A stretch of 64,000 bases of DNA from Rhodococcus sp. PAMC28707. GTDB taxonomy: Bacteria > Actinomycetota > Actinomycetes > Mycobacteriales > Mycobacteriaceae. How positions within the stretch are numbered: the stretch's first letter is position 1; every line of letters begins with the position of its first letter. Positions 50,477 through 60,494 of the stretch are shown piece after piece. Under the pieces are notes generated by a model that was given only the letters and a program-made list of their open reading frames with translations, was not told the DNA's origin and did no database searches. Location: contig NZ_CP039253.1 in NCBI RefSeq assembly GCF_004795915.1, forward strand, positions 4,243,501 to 4,307,500, read 5' to 3'. The position numbers were made by a program, and so were the translations under genes.

Positions 50477-52285
50477 CTACTTGGAGTAGATCGCTTCGAC
50501 GTCGTCCGCGTAGGTCTTGGTGATCACATTGCGTTTGAGCTTCATCGTCGGTGTCACCTCGCCCGCCTCCTCGGTGAAGTCGTTCGGCAGGATCCGGTAC
50601 TTCTTGATCCCTTCGGCGTGTGAGACGGACTTGTTTGCCTCATCGATCGCCGCATCGATCTCTGCGATCAGGTCCGGATCGGTGGCCAGGTCTGCTGCAG
50701 ACGAATCTGCGGGTTTGGAGTTGCGCGCCTTCCAGCCGATCAGGGCTTCGGCATCGAGCGTCACCAATGCGCCGATGAACGGCTTCTGATCGCCGACGAC
50801 GATCGCTTGACTGATCAGGGCATGTGCGCGCAGCTGATCTTCCAGACCTGCGGGCGAGACGTTCTTTCCGCCGGCGGTGACGATCAATTCTTTCTTGCGG
50901 CCGGTGATCGTGATGTACCCGTCGGCGTCGAGCGATCCGAGATCGCCGGTACGGAACCACCCGTCATCCAGGGACTCGGCAGTCGCTTCTTCGTTACGCC
51001 AGTAGCCGGCGAACACAACAGGGCCGCGCAGCTGAATTTCACCGTCGGGGGCGATACGGACGGTATTGCCGGGGAGAGGTCGACCGACACTGCCGACATG
51101 TTGATAGCCGATGGTATTCACCGCAAACGCTGCGCTGGTCTCGGTCAGGCCGTAGCCCTCGTAGATCGGTACCCCGATTCCGCGATAGAAGTGGCCGAGT
51201 CGTGCGCCGAGCGGCGCGCCGCCGGAGATCGCCAGCTTGCAGTTACCACCTAGAGCAGCACGGAGTTTCGAGTACACGAGCTTGTCGAACACTGCATGCT
51301 TGACTCGAAGTACGACTCCGGTCGAGCCTTCGTCCTTCGACTGGCTCCACGCGACAGCTGTGTCGGCGGCCGTGTCGAAAATCTTTCCCTTGCCGTCGGC
51401 ATGTGCCTTCTGTCGGGCAGTGTTGAATACTTTCTCGAATACGCGGGGCACCGACAAGATGAAATCCGGCTTGAACGACCCGAACGTGGCGACGAGGTTG
51501 GGGATGTCATTCGTGTGGCCGACTGTCGTCCCCGCATCGAAGGCTGCAATCGTGACGGCGCGGGCCAACACGTGCGCGAGCGGCAGGAACATCAGGGTCC
51601 GCGTGCCACCTCTCAGCAGTGTCTTGAGCGTCGTCTCGCGGATTCCCTTGGACTCCGCGAGGAGATTGGCATGGGTGAGCTGCACGCCCTTGGGACGGCC
51701 GGTAGTACCCGAGGTGTAGATGAGGGTCGCCGGATCGGACGAACGTAGGGCGGCGACACGTGCTTCGACCACGCCGTCGGCAGTGGCCGCACCGAGTTCG
51801 ATCAATTCGTGGATCGCGCCGGTATCGGCAGTTGCGCCGTCCACCTGGAACGTCCTACGTACCGTCTTCGAGGCTGCGACGACATCGGCGGCTTCGTCGC
51901 GATGCTGCTTGTTTTCCAGCACGAGCAGAACCGGCTCGGCGTCGGACAGGATCCACTCGACCTGATTGGCAGATGATGTCTCGTAAATCGGAACCGTAAC
52001 GCAGCCTGCCGCCCAGATCGCGTAGTCGAGCACCGACCATTCGTAGCGCGTCGAGGACATCAGTGCAACGCGATCACCCTGCTCGACTCCTGAGGCAATC
52101 AGGCCTTTGGCAACCGATACGACCTGAGTCGCGAACTGCTCGGCAGTGACGTCGGTCCAACTGCCGTTCTCTTGGCGAAGAAACGCCACCGACTCGGGTG
52201 CCGTAGCCCGGCGGGTGAAAACGGAATCGACTGCCGATTCCCCGTCCTCGATTTCGAATCGGGCGGGCACAGTGAACTCACGCAC
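50477..52285 (-). CDS. fadD15: Long-chain fatty-acid-CoA ligase, FadD15 type
   Basis: Activates long-chain fatty acids as acyl-CoA via acyl-adenylate. GTG 52285 follows GGAGG by 7 bases and gives 602 residues, close to M. tuberculosis FadD15 (600). The frame to 52447 overlaps the divergent gene and is not used. ANL-family motifs: LIYTSGTTGRPKGVQLTH, YEGYGLTETSAAF, DGWFRTGDLGSLD and the C-terminal catalytic lysine near TPTMKLKRNVI. Convergent with pimB', divergent from the Rv2186c-like gene. Confidence 0.94.
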   Translation of the reverse strand: MREFTVPARFEIEDGESAVDSVFTRRATAPESVAFLRQENGSWTDVTAEQFATQVVSVAKGLIASGVEQGDRVALMSSTRYEWSVLDYAIWAAGCVTVPIYETSSANQVEWILSDAEPVLLVLENKQHRDEAADVVAASKTVRRTFQVDGATADTGAIHELIELGAATADGVVEARVAALRSSDPATLIYTSGTTGRPKGVQLTHANLLAESKGIRETTLKTLLRGGTRTLMFLPLAHVLARAVTIAAFDAGTTVGHTNDIPNLVATFGSFKPDFILSVPRVFEKVFNTARQKAHADGKGKIFDTAADTAVAWSQSKDEGSTGVVLRVKHAVFDKLVYSKLRAALGGNCKLAISGGAPLGARLGHFYRGIGVPIYEGYGLTETSAAFAVNTIGYQHVGSVGRPLPGNTVRIAPDGEIQLRGPVVFAGYWRNEEATAESLDDGWFRTGDLGSLDADGYITITGRKKELIVTAGGKNVSPAGLEDQLRAHALISQAIVVGDQKPFIGALVTLDAEALIGWKARNSKPADSSAADLATDPDLIAEIDAAIDEANKSVSHAEGIKKYRILPNDFTEEAGEVTPTMKLKRNVITKTYADDVEAIYSK

Positions 52286-52420
52286 GGGGGTACCTCCAAC
52301 AACGGATCGGTTAGCTCTACTCACGAGTAGCTCGGATTGTTTGTACTGTAGTCCGGCTTTCTGGAGCAGTTCGACCGCCTCAGGTGCGGCGCCGCGAAAG
52401 ATATATGTGAAGCTCTTTCG

Positions 52421-52813
52421 ATGAGCAGTATCCAAGTAGCGGATCAAACCTTCATTGCTGTTCCGGGCGCGTGCGTCTCCGAGGCGATGGCGCCGAGAGA
52501 TCGTTGGCGGTCGTGGTGGCCTGACCTGCGGATCGAGGTGTCCGAAGATCGTGCCGACAAAGGCATCCGTTGGACGATCGACGGAGCGCTGACTGGGACG
52601 ATGGAAGTGTGGCTAGAGGAAATCCCGGTCCTCGACGGCGTTATCGTCCATTATTTTTTGCATGCGGAACCACCTGCTGGGCGAGAGGGACTCGACCTTG
52701 TCGGCGAAAACCGCAGGCGCAGGATTGCGGGAAAGTCGATGGCATTCGCGCTCAAGCGTGAATTGGAGGCAGGCCGCGCTGCGGGCGAGCGTCCGGATCA
52801 CGCGCGAACCTAG
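52421..52813 (+). CDS. Small SRPBCC-like protein (Rv2186c family)
   Basis: A 130-residue protein matching in place and size M. tuberculosis Rv2186c (129 residues). It has a START/SRPBCC-like pattern of beta strands (TFIAVPGACVSEAMAP, TMEVWLEEIPVLDGVIVHYF) and a long C-terminal helix rich in Arg (SMAFALKRELEAGR). Such folds often bind lipids or hydrophobic ligands, but no ligand is known here. It heads a plus-strand row with the SRPBCC, ArsA-like and CxxCxxC genes. Confidence 0.8.
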   Translation: MSSIQVADQTFIAVPGACVSEAMAPRDRWRSWWPDLRIEVSEDRADKGIRWTIDGALTGTMEVWLEEIPVLDGVIVHYFLHAEPPAGREGLDLVGENRRRRIAGKSMAFALKRELEAGRAAGERPDHART

Positions 52814-52953
52814 AGGCGGAGGCGCTCTCGCTTACGGTCCCCGTTGTGCGGACCGTAGGCGATCGTGTGTGATGAGAGGTGTCGACGGCACGCGCCGATA
52901 CCCGGCGAGCGAAGCCCATCGACAACAAATGAGAAAGGAAGCGGACCAACAGC

Positions 52954-53391
52954 ATGGCCGAGAAAACTCAGAGGTCGATCACCGTCGACGCTCCGTCCGC
53001 ACAGGTAATGGACGTGATCGCAGACTTCGACGCGTATCCGTCCTGGGTCTCGGCAGCGAAGTCCGTGGAGGTGCTCGCTACCGGCTCGAACGGTCGAGCG
53101 GACCGCGTGAAGTTCGTCCTGGACGCCGGAATGGTCAAGGACACCTACGAACTTCGCTACGACTGGGCGCCGGATGGAATGGCCGTGGCGTGGGAGCTCG
53201 TATCGGGTGAAATGCAGAAGTCGCAGTCGGGGTCGTACACGTTGAAGGACGCCGGCGACGGACGGACCGATGTCGTCTACGAGTTGACGGTAGATCTGAA
53301 CATTCCGATGATCGGGTTGTTCAAGCGCAAAGCGGAGAAGGTCATCACCGATACCGCGCTCAAAGAGCTGAAGAAGCGAGTCGAAGGCTGA
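52954..53391 (+). CDS. SRPBCC-family protein (Rv2185c family)
   Basis: 145-residue polyketide-cyclase/dehydrase-like SRPBCC protein. It opens with STVDAPSAQV-like RSITVDAPSAQVMDVIADFD, YPSWVSAAKSVEVL and closes with a long amphipathic helix (FKRKAEKVITDTALKELKKR). The fold makes a hydrophobic pocket for lipids or polyketides; the ligand is unknown. Its TGA overlaps the probable start of the ArsA-like gene, so translation of the two is presumably coupled. Confidence 0.88.
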   Translation: MAEKTQRSITVDAPSAQVMDVIADFDAYPSWVSAAKSVEVLATGSNGRADRVKFVLDAGMVKDTYELRYDWAPDGMAVAWELVSGEMQKSQSGSYTLKDAGDGRTDVVYELTVDLNIPMIGLFKRKAEKVITDTALKELKKRVEG

Positions 53392-54689
53392 GCGAGGCTC
53401 GCGCCGACGCCCGCACCGAAGTCCGACTGTTCGTCGGCAAGGGCGGAGCAGGCAAGACGACGCTTGCCGCCAAAACAGCGATCGAGGACGCCAGGTCGGG
53501 GCGTCGAGTGCTGGTGGTGTCCTTCGATCAGGCACATTCGCTGCTCGATGTTCTCGGACGCCCAGCTTTGGATGGTTCGACGTCACCGGTCGTCAACAGG
53601 CCCCGATCTGTGGCCGAGGGACTCGATGTTCTCGAGTTGAATACTCTGGCGCTACTGGAGGCGAGTTACCGATCTGTCTCTGCCATTGCGTCGCTGGCAG
53701 GGACGGGTCACGAACACGGCGTCCGCTTCGGCGGTATCGACCCTGAAGAGATTGTCGGCGCGCCCGGAGCCCAGGACCTCCTAGGGTTACATCGGTTGGT
53801 CGAACTGGTGGACGAAAGAACCTGGGACACAGTATTCGTCGACCTTCCGGCAACCGCTGATGCATTGCGTACCCTGGCACTTCCGGATCTACTGTGTGGC
53901 TATCTGGAACGCCTCTGGCCCCAACACGATCGGGTCGTCGCGGGGACCGGAACGGACCCACGTCTGACTGTTCTGGTCGCGGTGATGGAACGCGTCCTCG
54001 CAGACGCCGACGCAGTTCGTGAGCTGTTGTTCGATCACCGGCGAACGACGGCGACAATCGTTCTGACGCCGGATTCGGTCGGGGTCGCGGAGGCCCGTCG
54101 GACCATGTCCGCGGCTGCATTGATGGGGTTGCCGGTCGCCGAGGTGATCGTCAACAAGGTTCTGCCCGAGCTGAATTCGTCGTCGATGGGGCTTGTAGGT
54201 GTGCACCCGGCGGTATTCTGGTTCGAAAGTTGGCGTGCAGCCCAGCAGGCCTGCCTTGCCGACGTCGAGCAGCTTGCGCAGGATTGTTCGTTGCTGGTCG
54301 TGGAACAAAGTGCAGACGAACCGGTAGGGTTGGTATCTCTCGGCGCGCTGGAAACTCGGGTGGGTGTCGTCACGGTGTCGAACCGGGCGGGGTCCAGCCG
54401 ACCGGGTGGGGCGGGTGTCGCACGCCAGTTCGATAAACCAGTGGTGGCGCACGAGTCGGGATCGGGGTTGGAATCGGTGTACACTATGACGCTGCGTCTA
54501 CCGGTAGTGGACCCGTCGACGGTCAGTCTCGGGCGAGTGGAGGACGACGTGATCATCGGTGCCGACGGAACCCGCAAGCGGGTTCGCCTGGCTTCGGTTC
54601 TGCGTCGTTGTGTAGTTCTCGGTGCCGAGTTCGAATCCGGTAATCTCGTGGTCCGTTTCCGGCCCGATCCGGCCCTGTGGCCGGCCTGA
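53388..54689 (+). CDS. ArsA/Get3-like ATPase (Rv2184c family), start codon unusual
   Basis: A deviant-Walker ATPase of the ArsA/Get3 class, 433 residues if begun at CTG 53388. The P-loop GKGGAGKTT is at 17-25 and FDQAHSLLD, a variant of the DPAHS switch motif, at 46-54. The first ATG/GTG/TTG that keeps a plausible product is GTG 53508, which removes the P-loop and cannot be right. CTG at 53388 overlaps the TGA of the SRPBCC gene (CTGA), exactly where GTGA would be expected. Partner and cargo are unknown; no membrane helix or metal-cysteine site is obvious. Confidence 0.8.
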   Translation: MSEARADARTEVRLFVGKGGAGKTTLAAKTAIEDARSGRRVLVVSFDQAHSLLDVLGRPALDGSTSPVVNRPRSVAEGLDVLELNTLALLEASYRSVSAIASLAGTGHEHGVRFGGIDPEEIVGAPGAQDLLGLHRLVELVDERTWDTVFVDLPATADALRTLALPDLLCGYLERLWPQHDRVVAGTGTDPRLTVLVAVMERVLADADAVRELLFDHRRTTATIVLTPDSVGVAEARRTMSAAALMGLPVAEVIVNKVLPELNSSSMGLVGVHPAVFWFESWRAAQQACLADVEQLAQDCSLLVVEQSADEPVGLVSLGALETRVGVVTVSNRAGSSRPGGAGVARQFDKPVVAHESGSGLESVYTMTLRLPVVDPSTVSLGRVEDDVIIGADGTRKRVRLASVLRRCVVLGAEFESGNLVVRFRPDPALWPA

Positions 54690-54704
54690 AAGGTGACGCT
54701 GTAG

Positions 54705-55145
54705 ATGACCACCGAGCATTCCGACGTCGCAGCCGAGCTGTGGGCGTTGGCAGAAACTGTGCTCACACGCGTCGAGCCGATGCTTCGCCAAGCTGTCACC
54801 GATCAACAGGAGCGCCCACGTCAGGGATGCAGTTGGTGCCCGGTGTGTGCACTGTCTGCGTTGATCAGGGGCGAGCAGCACGATCTACTCACACTGCTCG
54901 CGACCGAGGGTGCCACCGTCATCGCAATGATCCGGCAATTGGTTGCCGAGCACATGGATGGTCCGGCGTCGCAAGCGACGCACGCCTCGACAGCGACAAC
55001 CCAGGACCCAGGAGCTGACACCGACACCGACGGGCATGGTCAGGATCACCCGACGGATCAGGCTGGTGCACCGGACACGGAAGAACCGGTAGTTCGACGA
55101 GGGGGATTCGTACCGATTACCGTCACTGTCAAGGATCCGATGTAG
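54705..55145 (+). CDS. CxxCxxC-motif protein (Rv2183c family), unknown function
   Basis: A 146-residue protein, start ATG 54705 after AAAGGTG. A helical N-terminal part contains CSWCPVCALSALIRGEQ, whose CxxCxxC could bind zinc, and a second helix (HDLLTLLATEGATVIAMIRQ). The middle is disordered and acidic (DPGADTDTDGHGQDHPTD), and the end PVVRRGGFVPITVTVKDPM is conserved-looking. It follows the ArsA-like gene by 15 bases and likely shares its transcript. Confidence 0.8.
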   Translation: MTTEHSDVAAELWALAETVLTRVEPMLRQAVTDQQERPRQGCSWCPVCALSALIRGEQHDLLTLLATEGATVIAMIRQLVAEHMDGPASQATHASTATTQDPGADTDTDGHGQDHPTDQAGAPDTEEPVVRRGGFVPITVTVKDPM

Positions 55146-55252
55146 TCCGATCGGGACAGCTGCGGGATTTTGGAACTGGAAGATCCGGTGGGAGTCGGTA
55201 AAGAGCGTCGATGTCGTTCTTCGGGGGCTGGGCGGCACTGGAAAGGTCAGCA

Positions 55253-56227
55253 ATGAAGCGGCATCGGGAATTGCTCACCATCGGTATCGATGTCGGTGGT
55301 ACCAGCCTGCGTGCCTCCGTCGTCGACTCGTCCGGTCAGGTCATCGATTCCGCCCAGTCGCCGACGCCTCATTCGGCTGCCGCTCTCGAGCACGGTCTCG
55401 ATCGAGCTGTCCAGGAACTGGCCGGCCGACATTCTGTTTCCGCGGTAGGGCTTGCGGTCGCAGGGTTCATCGACTCCGACCGAACCTCGGTACGATTCGC
55501 GCCGCACCTGCCGTGGATCGACACTCCGGTGGCCAGTCAGATGAGCGAGCGTATCGGGTTGCCGGTTCTTCTCGAACACGATGCCAATTCGGCTGCATGG
55601 GCCGAATATCGTTTCGGTGCGGCGGCAGGCGGTCGGAACGTGGTGATGGTGTCGATAGGGACGGGAATCGGAGCCGCACTCCTGATCGATGGTCGGATCT
55701 ATCGAGGTAGCTATGGTGTTGCACCGGAGCTGGGGCACATCCAGGTCGTCCCCGACGGTCGCGCCTGCCCGTGCGGAAAGCGCGGATGCTGGGAACGGTA
55801 TTGCAGCGGAACTGCTCTCGTCGATACTGCTGTCGAATTCCTTGCTTCGGACCAAGCGTCGTCCACAATATTGGCGCGCGAGGTTTTTCTCGATCCGGGA
55901 TCACTGACCGGCCGCCGCATCGCCTCCGCTGCGCAGGGCGGCGATGAGATCGCGCGACGAACGATGGCCGACTTTGCTCGTTGGCTCGGGGTCGGTCTTG
56001 CGTTGGTCAGCGACGTCTACGATCCAGATTTGATCGTCATCGCGGGCGGCGTGGCGACTTCGTCGAGTCAGTTCTTGGATGAGGCGCGGGGCCACTATGC
56101 GCGACTGGTCACCGGTGCTGGTCACCGGCCGCTTGCCCGGATCGTGAGCACACAGCTCGGTGAAGCCGCAGGCATGATCGGTGCGGCGGACCTTGCGCGT
56201 TGCGATTTTCTGATCGATGCGTGTTGA
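55253..56227 (+). CDS. ROK-family glucokinase-like sugar kinase
   Basis: A 324-residue ROK kinase from ATG 55253, with GGAAAGG just upstream. Phosphate-1 motif IGIDVGGTSLRASVVD opens the protein; EHDANSAAWAEYRFG has the catalytic Asp, VMVSIGTGIGAALL and GYGVAPELGHI-like GSYGVAPELGHIQV follow, and the zinc motif CPCGKRGCWERYCSG is intact. There is no N-terminal DNA-binding domain, so it is an enzyme rather than a repressor. Glucose is the usual substrate in actinobacteria. I recall no such gene at this place in M. tuberculosis, so it may be an insertion relative to that order. Confidence 0.9.
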   Translation: MKRHRELLTIGIDVGGTSLRASVVDSSGQVIDSAQSPTPHSAAALEHGLDRAVQELAGRHSVSAVGLAVAGFIDSDRTSVRFAPHLPWIDTPVASQMSERIGLPVLLEHDANSAAWAEYRFGAAAGGRNVVMVSIGTGIGAALLIDGRIYRGSYGVAPELGHIQVVPDGRACPCGKRGCWERYCSGTALVDTAVEFLASDQASSTILAREVFLDPGSLTGRRIASAAQGGDEIARRTMADFARWLGVGLALVSDVYDPDLIVIAGGVATSSSQFLDEARGHYARLVTGAGHRPLARIVSTQLGEAAGMIGAADLARCDFLIDAC

Positions 56228-56335
56228 TTGCATGTGACCTCTGTCGCGGCGTCCGAGTTGTTGTGGCTGGCGCCATAACGGGTAGGTAGAGTCAACGTCG
56301 AATCCGCAGCGAAGACTCGAATCAGGAAGGACGCC

Positions 56336-57064
56336 ATGTGGTACTGGCTGTTCAAGTACGTATTCATCGGTCCTATCCTGATTGCGATGGGCAGACCGAC
56401 AGTCGAAGGTGCCGAGAACATCCCGGCGCGGGGACCGGTAATCCTGGCGAGTAATCATCAGGCAGTTCTCGATTCGTTCTATCTGCCGTTGAAGGCGCAG
56501 CGAAGAATCACGTTCCTGGCGAAGAGTGAATACTTCACAGGTTCCGGACTCAAGGGCGCCTTCCAGAAGTGGTTCTTCACCGCGGTCGGTCAGGTGCCGA
56601 TCGACCGAACGAGTGCCGATGCTGCACAGGATGCGCTCAATGCCGGCGCTCGGGTGATCGCCAAGGGCAAACTGCTCGGCATCTATCCGGAGGGCACGCG
56701 CTCACCGGATGGAAGGCTGTACAAGGGCAAGACCGGTATGGCCCGACTGGCTCTGGAGACCGGAGTGCAGGTGGTGCCGGTGGCGATGATCGGAACCGAC
56801 AAGATGAATCCCATCGGTTCGAAGATATGGAAGCCGTCGAAAGTTACCATCAAGATCGGCAAACCTATCGATTTTTCTCGCTTCGAAGGCATGGCGGGTA
56901 ATCGGTTCGTCGAGCGAGCGGTGACCGACGAAGTGATGTACGACTTGATGTTGCTGTCCGGTCAAGAGTACGTCGACGTCTACGCCGCATCCCTGAAGAA
57001 TGCCCCGGTAGCGCCCGCGGCCGGCGTTGACCCCGAGCGTCTCCCGGACTCCAAAGCGAGCTGA
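56336..57064 (+). CDS. 1-acyl-sn-glycerol-3-phosphate acyltransferase-like protein
   Basis: A PlsC-family acyltransferase of 242 residues (Rv2182c family) probably acting in phospholipid or PIM acylation at the membrane. The HX4D motif appears as NHQAVLDSFYLP, followed by GQVPIDR, the EGTR block in YPEGTRSPDGRLYKGKTG and the VVPVAMIGTDK motif. The N-terminal membrane segment MWYWLFKYVFIGPILIAM is present. It is convergent with the mannosyltransferase gene. Confidence 0.9.
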   Translation: MWYWLFKYVFIGPILIAMGRPTVEGAENIPARGPVILASNHQAVLDSFYLPLKAQRRITFLAKSEYFTGSGLKGAFQKWFFTAVGQVPIDRTSADAAQDALNAGARVIAKGKLLGIYPEGTRSPDGRLYKGKTGMARLALETGVQVVPVAMIGTDKMNPIGSKIWKPSKVTIKIGKPIDFSRFEGMAGNRFVERAVTDEVMYDLMLLSGQEYVDVYAASLKNAPVAPAAGVDPERLPDSKAS

Positions 57065-57114
57065 GCTCACCGATGCGAGTCGGGAGGTGTCGGCTCGGTC
57101 GGCGGGAGTTGGTG

Positions 57115-58422
57115 CTAGCTGCTCGTGGCCTTCCGCTGTGAGGTACTCCAGGTAGAGAAGGCCACAGTGGCTATCGCTGCGATTCCCCACCAGACGTACG
57201 ACGACGCTGCCAGCTGGTCCCATAACGGCCACCCGAGGCCGGAGGTGCGACCTGGCGCGAGGCGCCAATGCGGCGCGAAATGGAACAGGACGAGGCCGAT
57301 ACCGACCAGCAACGCCAGCCAGGTGCTGCGCCGACGGTAGGCAGAGGTCGCAAGTGCAACGAGGAACGGCACGACCCACACCCAATGGTGCGACCACGAG
57401 ATCGGCGAAACAAGCAGCCCGAGAACGGCGTTCACTCCGAGTGCGATGGCCGTGAGATCGGCCTGGAACGCCTTCCGCATAGCGAGCGCGGTAAGTACAA
57501 GCGCACCGAACGACAGTGCGATCCACAGCGCCGACCTCAGCGAGTCGTCGAGTCCGAGCCGTGCAAGAACTCCGGTGATGCTCTGGTTCGCTGGGTAGGC
57601 AGGTTTGCCGATTCGGTCGGAGTCGATCAAGGTGTGGGTCCAGTATTCGACCGAATCGGACATTGTTGCCAGAAAGCCGATGGCCGTGAATGTGGCAAAG
57701 CTCACGCCCGCTACGACGGCAGCCCGAAAGTCCTTGCGGATCAGGAAGAAGAGGACGAATACAGCGGGCGTCAGCTTTACGGCTGCGACAAATCCGATGA
57801 GGACACCACGAGGCCACGGAGTCTTCTTCGGCAGACAATCCGCGGCAACGAACACCATCAGAATGATGTTGATTTGTCCGTAGTCGAGTGTGGAGAAGAC
57901 GGGCTCGAGAATCATCGACACCGCGAAGACTGCGCCGGCTGTCCACACCAACAAGGTTTTGGGTGAGTAGCCGAGTGACACCAGCGTCAGCACGATTGTG
58001 GTCACCAGCAGCGCCAAAGACAGCGCAGTTACCACGATGCCGGCCCAGTAGAGCGAAATCATCGACAACGGGCTGAAAAGGACCGCAGCAATCGGGGGAT
58101 AGGTGAACGGGAGAGTGTTCCCCAGCGCGGTTGCGGGCATCTGACCGTACAGCGGTGATCCCGAAGCGAAGATGCCGCCGCCGATCCGATAGACGTCCAG
58201 ATCGATTCTGTAATAGTCACCGAGAACGTCCAGCCCACGAAGGCCGGGCAGCGCGAACAAGTTGTAGGCGATGCCCGCAGCGATGCCCGCAGCGATTGCG
58301 ATGCACGAGATCACCACTGCTGTCGTTCGGGCAACCGAGGCCGTGGATCGGACTCCGTTCGCCGGCGTGGCGGTGTCGTCGACGCCGGCATCGATCGGGT
58401 TGGAGGTCTCGGGAGGTGTCAA
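57115..58422 (-). CDS. GT87-family polyprenol-phosphate-mannose-dependent mannosyltransferase (Rv2181 type)
   Basis: A 435-residue integral membrane glycosyltransferase with about ten helices. The first periplasmic loop carries the acidic YYRIDLDVYRIGG segment (DLDVY), where GT-C enzymes have their catalytic acid, and TLPFTYPPIAAVLFSP is typical of the family. In mycobacteria Rv2181 adds alpha-1,2-mannose branches to lipomannan/LAM using polyprenyl-phosphate mannose. Start is GTG or ATG near 58422. Its place next to PlsC-like and PimB' genes supports an envelope role. Confidence 0.88.
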   Translation of the reverse strand: MTPPETSNPIDAGVDDTATPANGVRSTASVARTTAVVISCIAIAAGIAAGIAYNLFALPGLRGLDVLGDYYRIDLDVYRIGGGIFASGSPLYGQMPATALGNTLPFTYPPIAAVLFSPLSMISLYWAGIVVTALSLALLVTTIVLTLVSLGYSPKTLLVWTAGAVFAVSMILEPVFSTLDYGQINIILMVFVAADCLPKKTPWPRGVLIGFVAAVKLTPAVFVLFFLIRKDFRAAVVAGVSFATFTAIGFLATMSDSVEYWTHTLIDSDRIGKPAYPANQSITGVLARLGLDDSLRSALWIALSFGALVLTALAMRKAFQADLTAIALGVNAVLGLLVSPISWSHHWVWVVPFLVALATSAYRRRSTWLALLVGIGLVLFHFAPHWRLAPGRTSGLGWPLWDQLAASSYVWWGIAAIATVAFSTWSTSQRKATSS

Positions 58423-58486
58423 CGGGAGTTCCTTCTGATGGCGGGCGATCTTTGTCGGCGCAACCGCCGGGGCTAGTGTGTCCTGC

Positions 58487-60440
<1,954 letters not shown>

Positions 60441-60450
60441 GCCCTCGCGT

Positions 60451-60494
60451 GGTCGTCTCCGTCCTCACCTTGCGATCAGGGGAGGGAGACGACC
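60451..60494. terminator. Hairpin between aroG and pknL
   Basis: GGTCGTCTCC at 60451-60460 pairs with GGAGACGACC at 60485-60494 around a 24-base loop. The right arm overlaps the last pknL codons. It lies in the 35-base gap between convergent genes. Confidence 0.6.
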
